From: Pseudorhodoplanes sp.
Lineage (GTDB): Bacteria > Pseudomonadota > Alphaproteobacteria > Rhizobiales > Xanthobacteraceae
NCBI GenBank assembly: GCA_019187085.1
Contig: JABARS010000001.1
Location: 409,819 to 473,818 of the forward strand
DNA length: 64,000 bases
Reading direction: 5' to 3'
In this document: piece after piece, positions 43,348-52,369 of the stretch
How positions within the stretch are numbered: the stretch's first letter is position 1
How the letters are laid out: each line of letters opens with the position of its first letter
The notes under the pieces: model-generated
The model's input: the letters and a program-made list of their open reading frames with translations, nothing else
Database searches by the model: none
Told to the model about the DNA's origin: nothing
Translations under genes and position numbers: made by a program

Positions 43348-46300
43348 ATGGCGCGCAGCGCGTGCAAGCTTGAACTCGCGTTCGGGATTGAGTTCTCCGA
43401 TCTCTACAGCCGCGACGGACTGGCGCGTCTGGATACCGCGTTCCTCGATCATCTGCGCGCATCGGACCCCGCCGTCGCCGAACGCCTGTCGTCGGCGCGC
43501 GCGACCCCGGACGATCTCGGCAGGAAAGCCGAATCGGAGCTGATGATCGCGCTTGCGCCGCATGTCGAATTCTTTATCGGGCAATTGTTCGGGATCTCGG
43601 CCGAACTGCAGGCGCTTCGCGAGGAGCATTTCTCGAAATCGGACATCTTCGCCGTCAAGCGCAATTTCGTGCAGCGCCGCGCCCTGCGCTCGCCCGCCGC
43701 CAAATCCCCCGATGCGATCGACGGCCCGGCTGTCGCGAAAAAGCTGGAAGCGCTTCTGGGCGAGCCGCTTTCCGAAGACGCCTATGCCCGGCATGTCGCG
43801 CTGTGGCTCAAGTCGGAAGCCACGCACGCAGCCGAGCTCGAACTCGCCGCGACCTATGCGGCCTGGGCGACGCTTACGGCGGACGGCAAGCGGCAGCATC
43901 GCGCCGGCGTGCTGTTCAAGCAGCCGGCCAAGCGCGATCCGATGAACCTCATCGAGATCGAGCGCCGCCCCCGCGGGGAGATTTCGGTCTGGGCGGCACC
44001 GGACGGTCACCGGCGCGAGCGCAACGGATTTCAGCTCACCGATCGCGGGACGTCGCTCGTCGGCGCGCTCGATCAGGCCAATTACTGCATCTGGTGCCAC
44101 AAGCAGGGGAAGGATAGCTGCTCGCTCGGGTTGCGCGACCGGCATTCCGGCAATTTCGAGCACGACGCCTTCGGCGGCAGATTGCTCGGCTGCCCTCTGG
44201 AAGAGCGCATTTCGGAGATGAACCTCGTCAAGTCCGAAGGCCATGCGCTCGGAGCGCTGGCCATCGTGGCGGTGGAGAATCCGCTTTGCGCCGCCACCGG
44301 CCACCGCATCTGCAACGACTGCGTGAAGGCCTGCATCTACCAGAAGCAGCAGCCCGTCGATATTCCGCAGATCGAATCGCGCATCTTGAAGGACGTGCTC
44401 GGCCTGCCGTGGGGCGTTGAAATCTATTCCCTGCTGACACGCTGGAATCCGCTCAACTTCCGCCGCCCGCGGCCTCGCGCGGCGACCGGCCGGAATGTTC
44501 TGGTCGTCGGACTCGGGCCGGCGGGTTTCACGCTCGCACACCACCTGCTCAACGACGGGCACAGCGTGGTCGGTATCGACGGCCTGAAGATCGAGCCGCT
44601 GCCCGAGCATCTGACCGGACGGCGGCCCGACGGCAGCCGTGTGCCGTTCGTGCCGGTGCGCGACTTGGCCGAATTGTATGAAGACCTCGACAAGCGCACG
44701 ATGGCGGGCTTCGGCGGCGTTGCCGAGTACGGCATCACGGTGCGCTGGGACAAGAATAACCTGAAGATCATTCGCCTGCTCCTGGAACGGCGCGACGCAT
44801 TTGCGGCGTTCGGCGGCGTGCGCATGGGCGGAAGCATCACCCCCGACAGCGCATTCGCGATGGGCTTCGATCACGTCAGTCTCTGCATGGGCGCGGGCAA
44901 GCCGACGGTGATCGCGATGCCGAACGGGCTTGCCCACGGCGTGCGGCAGGCGTCGGACTTCCTGATGGCGCTGCAGCTCACCGGCGCGGCAAAGACCGAA
45001 AGCCTGGCCAATCTCACCGTACGTCTGCCGATCGCCGTCATCGGCGGCGGATTGACGGCGATCGACACGGCGACCGAGGCGCTCGCCTATTATCCGGTCC
45101 AGGTCGAGAAATTCCTGAGCCGCTATGAGGCATTGAACGCCGCCGGTGCAACCATCGATCTCGACCTTGCCGCCGACGAAGCCGATATCGCCGACGAATT
45201 CATCCGCCACGCCAGGGCGTTGCGCGAGGAACGGGCCGCGGCCGCCCGCGAGGGGCGCGCGCCGCGCATCGCCGCGCTGCTGGAAGACTGGGGCGGCGCG
45301 ACCGTGGTCTACCGCCGCCGCCTGACCGAGTCGCCGAGCTACACGCTCAATCATGAGGAAGTCGAGAAGGCCATGGAGGAAGGTATCGGCTTCGCCGAGG
45401 GGCTTTCCCCCACGGCGGTCGAAGTCGACAACCACGGCCATGCGACCACGCTGCTTCTTGCCGACAACCAGAGCGAAGGCGGCAAGCCGCTGCGTCTGCC
45501 CGCCCGCACCATCCTGGTTGCGGCAGGCACGCAGCCGAACACCGTGCTCAGCCGCGAACGCGGCATCGACGTCAAGCTCGACGGTCGCTACTTCCAGGCC
45601 GTGGACGAAACCGGACAGCCAGTGTCTCCGGAACGCAGTTGCAAGCCACAGACGCCGCATATGCTGATGGACCGGCGCGCCGATGGCCGCTTCGTCAGCT
45701 TCTTCGGCGACCTCCATCCCTCGTTCGCGGGCAATGTGGTGAAGGCGATGGCGAGCGCCACGCGCGGCTACACCATCATCACGCGACTGATGGAAGGGCT
45801 GCCCGCGGCCGCCGGCCGCCGGCCGATCGAGGGCTTCGCGCAGGAATTCGGCGCGGTGGTCCGCGAGGTCTCGCGTCTGACGCCGACCATCGTCGAACTG
45901 ATCGTGCAGGCGCCGGCCGCCGCACGCGCCTTTGAGCCCGGACAATTTTTCCGGCTCCAGAATTTCGAAACGCATGCGCCGCAGGTGGTCGGAACGCGAC
46001 TCGCAACCGAAGCGCTTGCTCTCACCGGCGCCTGGGTCGACCGCGAAAAGGGGCTCGTCTCCGTCATCGTTCTCGAGATGGGAGGTTCGTCCGATCTGTG
46101 CCGGCGGCTGAAACCCGGCGAGCCGGTGGTGCTGATGGGTCCGACAGGCGAGGCCACCCATATCGAGGCCGGCCAGACCTATATCCTCGCCGGCGGAGGA
46201 CTTGGAAACGCGGTTCTGTTTTCCATCGGACAGGCCGCACGGGCCAAAGGATCCCGGACCATCTATTTCGCGGGCTACAAGAAGCCGCAGGATCGCTTCA

Positions 46301-46830
46301 AGATCGATCAGATCGAAGCGGCGGCCGACGTCGTGGTCTGGTGCAGCGACGAAGCGCCGGGCTTCGAGCCGAACCGTCCGCAGGACCGCGCCTTCGTCGG
46401 CAATATCGTCGATGCCATGGCCGCCTATGCGCGCGGCGCGCTCGGCGCGCAGAGCCTCCGCCTCGACGAGGCGAAGCACCTGATCGCCATTGGCTCCGAC
46501 GGCATGATGGCCGCCATCGCGCGCGCGCGCGAAGGCGTGTTGCGGCCGCATCTGCATCCCGAGATCAGCGCCATCGGCTCCATCAATTCGCCGATGCAAT
46601 GCATGATGAAGGAAATATGCGGACAATGCCTGCAGACGCACCGATCGCCGGAGACGGGCAAGGAGACGATCGTCTTCACCTGCGCCTGTCAGGACCAGCC
46701 GCTCGAAACGGTCGATTTCGGCGTGCTGCGCACGCGGCTGCGCCAGAATTCGGTTCAGGAGAAGCTGACACGGCACTGGATCGCACACTGCCTGAAGCAG
46801 GATGCGCAGGAGCCCGTGTCGCAGGTCTAG
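43348..46830 (+). CDS. GltD-PyrK fusion flavoprotein, NfnAB-like ferredoxin/NAD(P) oxidoreductase
   Basis: A 1160-residue protein in three parts. Residues 1-240 are unrecognised and helical. Residues about 240-840 resemble GltD/NfnB: Cys247, 250, 258 and 282, then NPLCAATGHRICNDCVKAC (Cys314-329) for [4Fe-4S] clusters, an FAD motif VVGLGPAGFTLA at 387-398 and a second dinucleotide motif IAVIGGGLTAID near 562. From about 850 the chain follows PyrK/NfnA: EPGQFFRLQNF, ILAGGGLGNAVLF, and a [2Fe-2S] site in CMMKEICGQC and CAC near 1085-1115. NfnAB links NADH, NADPH and ferredoxin, sometimes by bifurcation. Its neighbour is ferredoxin. The function in an aerobic cluster is inferred. Confidence 0.7.
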   Translation: MARSACKLELAFGIEFSDLYSRDGLARLDTAFLDHLRASDPAVAERLSSARATPDDLGRKAESELMIALAPHVEFFIGQLFGISAELQALREEHFSKSDIFAVKRNFVQRRALRSPAAKSPDAIDGPAVAKKLEALLGEPLSEDAYARHVALWLKSEATHAAELELAATYAAWATLTADGKRQHRAGVLFKQPAKRDPMNLIEIERRPRGEISVWAAPDGHRRERNGFQLTDRGTSLVGALDQANYCIWCHKQGKDSCSLGLRDRHSGNFEHDAFGGRLLGCPLEERISEMNLVKSEGHALGALAIVAVENPLCAATGHRICNDCVKACIYQKQQPVDIPQIESRILKDVLGLPWGVEIYSLLTRWNPLNFRRPRPRAATGRNVLVVGLGPAGFTLAHHLLNDGHSVVGIDGLKIEPLPEHLTGRRPDGSRVPFVPVRDLAELYEDLDKRTMAGFGGVAEYGITVRWDKNNLKIIRLLLERRDAFAAFGGVRMGGSITPDSAFAMGFDHVSLCMGAGKPTVIAMPNGLAHGVRQASDFLMALQLTGAAKTESLANLTVRLPIAVIGGGLTAIDTATEALAYYPVQVEKFLSRYEALNAAGATIDLDLAADEADIADEFIRHARALREERAAAAREGRAPRIAALLEDWGGATVVYRRRLTESPSYTLNHEEVEKAMEEGIGFAEGLSPTAVEVDNHGHATTLLLADNQSEGGKPLRLPARTILVAAGTQPNTVLSRERGIDVKLDGRYFQAVDETGQPVSPERSCKPQTPHMLMDRRADGRFVSFFGDLHPSFAGNVVKAMASATRGYTIITRLMEGLPAAAGRRPIEGFAQEFGAVVREVSRLTPTIVELIVQAPAAARAFEPGQFFRLQNFETHAPQVVGTRLATEALALTGAWVDREKGLVSVIVLEMGGSSDLCRRLKPGEPVVLMGPTGEATHIEAGQTYILAGGGLGNAVLFSIGQAARAKGSRTIYFAGYKKPQDRFKIDQIEAAADVVVWCSDEAPGFEPNRPQDRAFVGNIVDAMAAYARGALGAQSLRLDEAKHLIAIGSDGMMAAIARAREGVLRPHLHPEISAIGSINSPMQCMMKEICGQCLQTHRSPETGKETIVFTCACQDQPLETVDFGVLRTRLRQNSVQEKLTRHWIAHCLKQDAQEPVSQV

Positions 46831-46863
46831 TCGTTTGCTTTTTGTCTCGGCCCGTCCGGCCGG

Positions 46864-47667
46864 TCAGCCGGTGCGCACGTCGAACTTGATATCGACAATC
46901 GGCGCATCGAGGATGGCGCGACCGATATCGAGGATATCGACGTCGTGCGCGGCCACGCCGGGAATGTCTTCCATGGCGATGTCGCCGGCGAAAGCGATCG
47001 TCGTGCGGTCGCGCCGGCCTGCGTCACGGACAAGCTGCGACACCAGATCGAGATCTTCGAGCCGACCGCTGTCGACCATCAGGATTTCCGCGCCTAGCGC
47101 GAGTGCCGAACGGGTTTCGGCGGCGATGTCCTCGACCAGGCCGCGCAACTGGATCGCGCGCACGTAGCCCTGCATCGGCGCGACAGCCTCCAGAGTCTTC
47201 CTGACCGATCCGAAAATCCGGACATAGTTCTTGTCGAGATACAGAAAGGGCTCGTTCGAGATGCGGCCGCTGCCGCCGCCGCGATGAACGGCGCGCCGGA
47301 TCTGCTCCTTGATCTCCTCCGGCATTTTTTTCGCCGCGCCCGACACCACGCGGACCCGGTTACCGGCCAGTTGCTGCGCCCGGCGCATGGCGCGCGATAT
47401 GCCGGACGGCTTCGCAATGGCGCCGGGGACGCAATCTTCCGCCATCGCGATCGCCTTGGCCGAGCCCCGCATGCTGAGGATCGGCGTTTCGACATCGACG
47501 TCGTCGCCGTCCGCCGCGGCTTGCAGGATTTCGCAGTCAAGATCGCGCGCCTTCTGCGTCGCCCGCTCGACACCGCAGATCACCCCCGCGGTCGTCACCC
47601 GCACATCGGCGACATACAGGCAGTCCGCCACGGAAGCGAAGATCGTATCCCTCAGATCGTAGGTCAT
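46864..47667 (-). CDS. NadC-like phosphoribosyltransferase (QPRTase/ModD-type family)
   Basis: A 267-residue protein of the quinolinate/nicotinate phosphoribosyltransferase type: KPSGISRAMRRAQQLAG near 88, the conserved block GRISNEPFLYLDKNYVRIFG near 135, ILMVDSGRLEDL near 195 and the barrel end DVDILDIGRAILDAP. The sequence is off the main NadC line and may be a paralogue with another substrate. It directly follows a NadD gene, and the pair could supply NaMN and NaAD, the substrate of LarB. Its start at MTYDLRD fits the family. Confidence 0.7.
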   Translation of the reverse strand: MTYDLRDTIFASVADCLYVADVRVTTAGVICGVERATQKARDLDCEILQAAADGDDVDVETPILSMRGSAKAIAMAEDCVPGAIAKPSGISRAMRRAQQLAGNRVRVVSGAAKKMPEEIKEQIRRAVHRGGGSGRISNEPFLYLDKNYVRIFGSVRKTLEAVAPMQGYVRAIQLRGLVEDIAAETRSALALGAEILMVDSGRLEDLDLVSQLVRDAGRRDRTTIAFAGDIAMEDIPGVAAHDVDILDIGRAILDAPIVDIKFDVRTG

Positions 47668-47755
47668 CCCCGAACGCAACTCCCTTGTGATGCGACGCGA
47701 TCCGGCGTGGCTTTCGTTGTGCAGGCAGACCGAACCGAGCCGGCCGCGCCCGCCG

Positions 47756-48454
47756 TCATGACGCCTGCAACGCGGAAGCCGGCGCCGGACGCCACGCCAC
47801 CGCCACCTCTTCCCGATGCCGTTCCAGGAGTTCGAGCACAGCCTGCGGAACAAGATGCGACAGGCTGCGCCCTTCCAGCCAGCGACGGCGCACCAGCGAC
47901 GAGCTGACGTCGATGCGCGGCAACGGCACCACGACCGCGAAGCGCCCCGGCAGAAGCTCGAAGGCCAGCAGCGCGCCCGCCGGCGGCTCGACCCGCCGGC
48001 TCGCGGGCCATACAGCGGCAACTTCCGAAGCGAATGCGTCGAGATCGAATTCGGTGCGACAGGCAATCGCGATATGCGTCAGCTTTACGACGTCGCTGCC
48101 GGAGCGCCATTGGTGCAGCCGCAGAAACTCGCGGTCGCCGAGCAGGAAATACCTGTCGGCGGCCGGCTCGCTCCGCGCCATCGCTTCGAGCGTCTGGATG
48201 GTGACGGACGGAACCGGCAGGGTTCGCTCGATGTCGTTGACCCGAAAACAGTCGTGGCCATGCAGCGCGGCCCGCAGCAACGCGATGCGAAGATCGAAGC
48301 CCAGCAACGGTGAATCCGATTTGTGCCGCGGCGCATAGCTCGGAACCCATTCGACCTGAGCGAAGCCGAGCGCTTCCATAACCTCGATCGCCGCGCGCAG
48401 ATGGCCGACATGCACGGGATTGAAGGTTCCGCCGAAGATCAGCGTTCGCGACAT
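47756..48454 (-). CDS. nadD: Nicotinate-nucleotide adenylyltransferase NadD
   Basis: A 232-residue nucleotidyltransferase with FGGTFNPVHVGHLRAA at 7-22 (HxGH motif), WVPSYAPRHKSD near 41 and the C-terminal IDVSSSLVRRR matching ISSTxIR. It makes NaAD from NaMN. In Hyphomicrobiales the housekeeping nadD lies in the obg-proA-rsfS region; this copy sits in a catabolic operon between E2 and a NadC-like gene, suggesting a dedicated role such as supplying LarB. Confidence 0.85.
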   Translation of the reverse strand: MSRTLIFGGTFNPVHVGHLRAAIEVMEALGFAQVEWVPSYAPRHKSDSPLLGFDLRIALLRAALHGHDCFRVNDIERTLPVPSVTIQTLEAMARSEPAADRYFLLGDREFLRLHQWRSGSDVVKLTHIAIACRTEFDLDAFASEVAAVWPASRRVEPPAGALLAFELLPGRFAVVVPLPRIDVSSSLVRRRWLEGRSLSHLVPQAVLELLERHREEVAVAWRPAPASALQAS

Positions 48455-48637
48455 GATGTGGCCGGTCCTTGTCTCGACGAAGGCCGAACGGCTCCTGCTT
48501 CGTCCGCGGCACCGTCATGGCTTTGCGCGCGCCGCGCCCGCCCCGACGGCTCTCATATTAGCGGCCCGGCCGGCGCCGGCAATGCAACTGCCCGCGCATG
48601 ACGGCCGTTGCGGCCCGGACAAGGCTTCCGCCCGGTC

Positions 48638-49900
48638 TCAGGCGAGCGCGAGCAGCGGCTCCTCGACGACATCCTTGAGGGTCGCGACAAAGGCCGCCGC
48701 CTTGGCGCCGTCGATGATCCGGTGATCGTAGGTCAGCGTCAGCTTCATGACCGGACGAACGACCACCGCCCCGTCCCGCACGACTGGCGTGTCGATGATC
48801 GCACCGATCGCCAGGATGGCGCTTTCCGGCTGATTGATGATGGCGCTGAACTCCTCCACCCCGAACATGCCGAGAGAGGAGATCGTGAAGGTGCTGCCCT
48901 TCATCCGTTCCGGCGGAAGCTTGCCCGCACGCGCACTTTCGATCAGTTCGTGCCGCTCGGTCGCGATCGCAGACAGCTTCTTGGTGCCGACATCTGCGAT
49001 GACCGGGACCACGAGGCCATCGTCGAGCGCGGTGGCGATTCCCATGTGAACCGCATCGAGCCAGAGAATGCCCTCCGGCGTCCAGCGCGTATTCATCACC
49101 GGGTGTCGCCCGATGGCCACCGCCACGATCTTCGCCAGCAGATCGGTCAGCGTCGGGCGCACGCCCGTCTGCTTTTCGATCGAGGGCATGAGCCGCTGGC
49201 GCGCCTCGACCAGGTTTCCGGCATCCACGGAGACGACCATGTAGGCCTGCGCGGCATCCACGGTGCTGGCCAGCATCTTGCGCGCGATGATCTCGCGCAT
49301 CGAGGTGAGCCTGACGAGGCGGCCGTCCGCATTTTGCGAAGCCGCCGCAACCTGCGAAGCCGCGGCGGCCGGGCTTGCCGGCACGGCCTGCGCATGCGTT
49401 GCGCGCGCGGCCAGAAACGACTCCACGTCGAGCTTCTTCAGCCGCACCGACGGGCTCGCAGCAGCCACCTGAGACAGATCGAGGCCGTTCGCCTTGGCGA
49501 TACGCCGCGCCAGCGGCGTGGCCCGGATTTTCGACGACACGCCGCCCGCTGCGTGTGCAACTGCCGGCGCGGCGACGGCGTGTGCCGCCGCGGCCCGGGA
49601 CACATCGGCTTGCGGTATCGGCGCGGGCGCAGCGGCCGGCTGCGGCCTTGCCGATCCGCCCGGCGCTTGATCCAGCAGCCCGACCTCGGTTCCGACCGCG
49701 ACGGTCTCTCCCTCGCTGACGATGATGCTCGCCAGGAAGCCCGATTGCGCGGCCTCGACGTCGTAGCTGACCTTTTCGGTCTCGAATACGAAGACGGTTT
49801 CGCCCTTCTCGACGCGGTCGCCGACGCCTTTCTTCCACTCGACAATCTTGCCTTCGGTCATGGTGAGACCGACCTTGGGCATGACGATTGCGGAACTCAT
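48638..49900 (-). CDS. 2-oxoacid dehydrogenase E2 (lipoyl acyltransferase)
   Basis: A 420-residue E2: an N-terminal lipoyl domain with Lys43 in FETEKVSYDVEA, a peripheral subunit-binding domain near 133-170 (IRATPLARRIAKANGLDL), and a catalytic domain ending in LTYDHRIIDG with the catalytic His. It transfers the acyl group to CoA. The ATG at MSSAIVMP is preferred; a GTG three codons earlier has its ribosome site too close. It follows E1beta. Closest in style to acetoin or branched-chain complexes. No E3 gene is present. Confidence 0.85.
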   Translation of the reverse strand: MSSAIVMPKVGLTMTEGKIVEWKKGVGDRVEKGETVFVFETEKVSYDVEAAQSGFLASIIVSEGETVAVGTEVGLLDQAPGGSARPQPAAAPAPIPQADVSRAAAAHAVAAPAVAHAAGGVSSKIRATPLARRIAKANGLDLSQVAAASPSVRLKKLDVESFLAARATHAQAVPASPAAAASQVAAASQNADGRLVRLTSMREIIARKMLASTVDAAQAYMVVSVDAGNLVEARQRLMPSIEKQTGVRPTLTDLLAKIVAVAIGRHPVMNTRWTPEGILWLDAVHMGIATALDDGLVVPVIADVGTKKLSAIATERHELIESARAGKLPPERMKGSTFTISSLGMFGVEEFSAIINQPESAILAIGAIIDTPVVRDGAVVVRPVMKLTLTYDHRIIDGAKAAAFVATLKDVVEEPLLALA

Positions 49901-49978
49901 GGACTCCACGCCTCTCGATCTCGTGCTGCTGATGATCGGACCGCCGGTCCTGTCCGGCGGACCACCGCATCCGGGCCG

Positions 49979-50950
49979 CTAGTAAGTCATCACCTTCTCG
50001 ACGGCGCGGACGATGTCGGACGCATTCGGCAGGTAGTCGCCTTCCTGGCTGAACGGCACCGGCGAAAACGGCGCGCCGACGCGCGCGATGGGCGCATCGA
50101 GAACGTCGATCATTTCCTCGCTGATCATCGCCGCGATTTCCGCGCCGATCCCGAACGACTTCACCGCCTCGTGGGCAATCACGAGCCGCGACGTCTTCTC
50201 CACCGATTTGAAGATAGCGTCCTTGTCGAGCGGCGTCAGCGAGCGAAGGTCGATGACCTCGGCATCCGTCCCCTGGCCGGCGAGCGTCTCGGCGGCCTCG
50301 AGCGTCTGGTAGACCATGCGCGAGGCCGTGACGATCGTGACGTCTCTGCCGGTCCTGCGCACATCCGCCTTGCCGATCGGGACAAGATATTCCTCCTCCG
50401 GGATCGCGCCGGACGTCGCATAGAGCGCCTTGTGCTCGAGAAAGAGCACCGGGTCGTCATCGCGGATCGCGCTCTTCAGAAGCCCTTTGGCGTCGGCCGG
50501 GGTTGCCGGCATGACCACCTTGAGCCCGGGAATATGCGCGAACCACGCCTCGAGACTTTGCGAGTGCTGCGGCCCGGCATTGAGGCCGGCGCCGCCCGGC
50601 GCGCGGATCACGAGCGGGGCGGTGAACTGGCCACCGAACATGAAGCGCGTCTTGGCGATCTGGTTGACGATCTGATCCATGCAGACCGGCAGGAAGTCGG
50701 CGAACATGATCTCGACCACCGGCCGCAGTCCCTTCATCGCCGCGCCCAGCGCCAGCCCGACGATGGCGGATTCGCTGATCGGCGTATCCCTCACGCGCCG
50801 CTCGCCGAAGGCCTGCAGCAATCCGCGCGTGCCGCCGAAGGCGCCGCCGGGCGCTCCGACGTCTTCGCCGATGATGAACACGGTCTCGTCGCGCGCCATT
50901 TCTTCATGCAAGGCTTCATTGATCGCCTTGATGTATCGAGTCTCTTTCAC
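49979..50950 (-). CDS. 2-oxoacid dehydrogenase E1 beta subunit
   Basis: A 323-residue transketolase-like subunit with FIIGEDVGAPGGAFGGTRGL near 25-44, SESAIVGLALGAAMKGLRPV near 58, and the C-terminal domain IDLRSLTPLDKD. It forms the thiamine diphosphate active site with E1alpha. The closest style is the acetoin dehydrogenase or branched-chain family, but the genomic context (a DpgC-like dioxygenase) suggests an arylglyoxylate substrate. Confidence 0.9.
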   Translation of the reverse strand: MKETRYIKAINEALHEEMARDETVFIIGEDVGAPGGAFGGTRGLLQAFGERRVRDTPISESAIVGLALGAAMKGLRPVVEIMFADFLPVCMDQIVNQIAKTRFMFGGQFTAPLVIRAPGGAGLNAGPQHSQSLEAWFAHIPGLKVVMPATPADAKGLLKSAIRDDDPVLFLEHKALYATSGAIPEEEYLVPIGKADVRRTGRDVTIVTASRMVYQTLEAAETLAGQGTDAEVIDLRSLTPLDKDAIFKSVEKTSRLVIAHEAVKSFGIGAEIAAMISEEMIDVLDAPIARVGAPFSPVPFSQEGDYLPNASDIVRAVEKVMTY

Positions 50951-50974
50951 GGCCAGTAACCCTCGCGAGACGTA

Positions 50975-52012
50975 TCAGGCATAGACGTCATTGAGAAATT
51001 GTCCCCTGGGCGCGGCGGGAGCCGCTTCCGCATGGGCGATCGCTTCGTCGATCTCCGCGCGCAGCCCGGCATCGACGGCATCGAGCTGCCCGCGGTCGGC
51101 GAGGCCGGACCCGATGAGGAATTTCTCGAAATTGGCGATGCAATCGACCTTGCGCGTCTGTTCGAGGTCGTTTGCAGGCCGGTACTTCTGGGGATCGCCG
51201 GCATAATGTCCGAACCAGCGATAGGTCTTGCATTCGAGCAATGTCGGCCCGTTGCCCGCGCGTGCGCGCGCGACCGCCGCGCGCATGCCCTCGCGAACCT
51301 GCAGCACGTCGTCGCCGTCGACCGTGACGCCAGGCATTCCGTAGCCTTCGGCCCGGCGCGCGATGCTGTCGATCTTCATGTAGGATTTTTGCGAGGTGAA
51401 CTGCGCCCAGCCGTTGTTCTCGCACACGAAGATGAGCGGCAGATTCCACAGCGCGGCCAGGTTCATGGATTCGTGGAACGTGCCCTGGTTGGAGGCGCCG
51501 TCACCGAAGAAAACCGCCGTCACGCTGTCTTCGCCCTTGAAGGCCGACGCAAAGGCACTGCCGAGCGAGATCGGAAGTCCCGCCCCGACAATGCCGTTGG
51601 CCCCGCCGACGCCGGCCTCGCTGCTCGCCACATGCATGGAGCCGGAATTGCCGTGGCAGGCGCCGTTCGCGCGGCCGTAGATTTCGGCCATGAACGGCTT
51701 CAGCTCCATTCCCTTGGCGAGCGTATGGCCGTGGCCACGATGCGTGGTGAAGATCGTGTCCGCCGGCGTCAGGCAGGAGCACACGCCGGTCGCCACCGCT
51801 TCCTGTCCGATGCTGACATGGATGAAGCCGGGGATTTTTCCTTCGGAGAAGACCTGAAGCAGCCGCTCCTCGACCCGCCGCACCCGAAGCATCGAGTAAT
51901 GCAGTTCGAGAAATCCGTCGTCGTTCGGAATGGCACCGGCGGCCGCCGTGTTCGACGGTTTCGGCGCGGCTTTGCTCGATGCTGCGGGGGTGCTTTTCTG
52001 AGGCTTGTTCAT
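50975..52012 (-). CDS. 2-oxoacid dehydrogenase E1 alpha subunit
   Basis: A 345-residue thiamine diphosphate subunit: an Ala/Lys/Pro-rich head to about residue 30, then MLRVRRVEERL, IPGFIHVSIGQEAVATG near 60 and the thiamine motif GDGASNQGTFHESMN followed by CENN. It heads the E1alpha - E1beta - E2 - NadD - NadC-like run. A CCGGC-type operator lies 63 bp upstream. Confidence 0.9.
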   Translation of the reverse strand: MNKPQKSTPAASSKAAPKPSNTAAAGAIPNDDGFLELHYSMLRVRRVEERLLQVFSEGKIPGFIHVSIGQEAVATGVCSCLTPADTIFTTHRGHGHTLAKGMELKPFMAEIYGRANGACHGNSGSMHVASSEAGVGGANGIVGAGLPISLGSAFASAFKGEDSVTAVFFGDGASNQGTFHESMNLAALWNLPLIFVCENNGWAQFTSQKSYMKIDSIARRAEGYGMPGVTVDGDDVLQVREGMRAAVARARAGNGPTLLECKTYRWFGHYAGDPQKYRPANDLEQTRKVDCIANFEKFLIGSGLADRGQLDAVDAGLRAEIDEAIAHAEAAPAAPRGQFLNDVYA

Positions 52013-52074
52013 CGATGTCCGGGGCCCGTTGTAAGGCTGGACGCGCAGCAACAACCGCGCGCCCGGTTAAAAAA

Positions 52075-52120
52075 CCGGCTGGCCGGTTTATTTTTAGACA
52101 CCCGGCGCATTCGTTGTCAA
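52075..52120 (-). promoter_or_regulatory. Promoter with CCGGCTGGCCGG operator (site 3)
   Basis: On the minus strand TTGACA (52120-52115), 17 bp, CTAAAA (52097-52092) or TAAAAA one base on, then CCGGCCAGCCGG (52086-52075). The arms AAACCGGC and GCCGGTTT extend the palindrome to 18 bp around a two-base centre. The layout matches sites 1 and 2. It drives the 2-oxoacid dehydrogenase run. The rest of the interval up to the dioxygenase stop at 52370 shows no gene. Confidence 0.75.
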
Positions 52121-52369
52121 GCAGCCGGGCCGTGGATATCGCAATGGATATTGCGGCCCGCCAGCAGCGGCTTGTGCAAGCGCCTTGTACAGGGCTTGCC
52201 GCTTTAGCGGTCCGGCAGCTTGGCGCCTTGCCGGCCTCGCACCCTTATGTCGGCCGGCGGCATGCGCATGCACTCCCGGCGCGCTCAAAGACACGGCGAA
52301 AGCGGCTTTTCCCGTTCGAACATCGCCGGCACGGTCGCAAGACGCGTCCCGGCGACGTCCGTGCCGGCC

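Noticed and set aside
43330..46788. A very long open frame antisense to the Nfn-like oxidoreductase gene.
   Set aside because: It has no recognisable domain and is rich in Arg, His and Gly, as expected for the reverse complement of a high-GC gene. The plus-strand frame has clear cofactor motifs.
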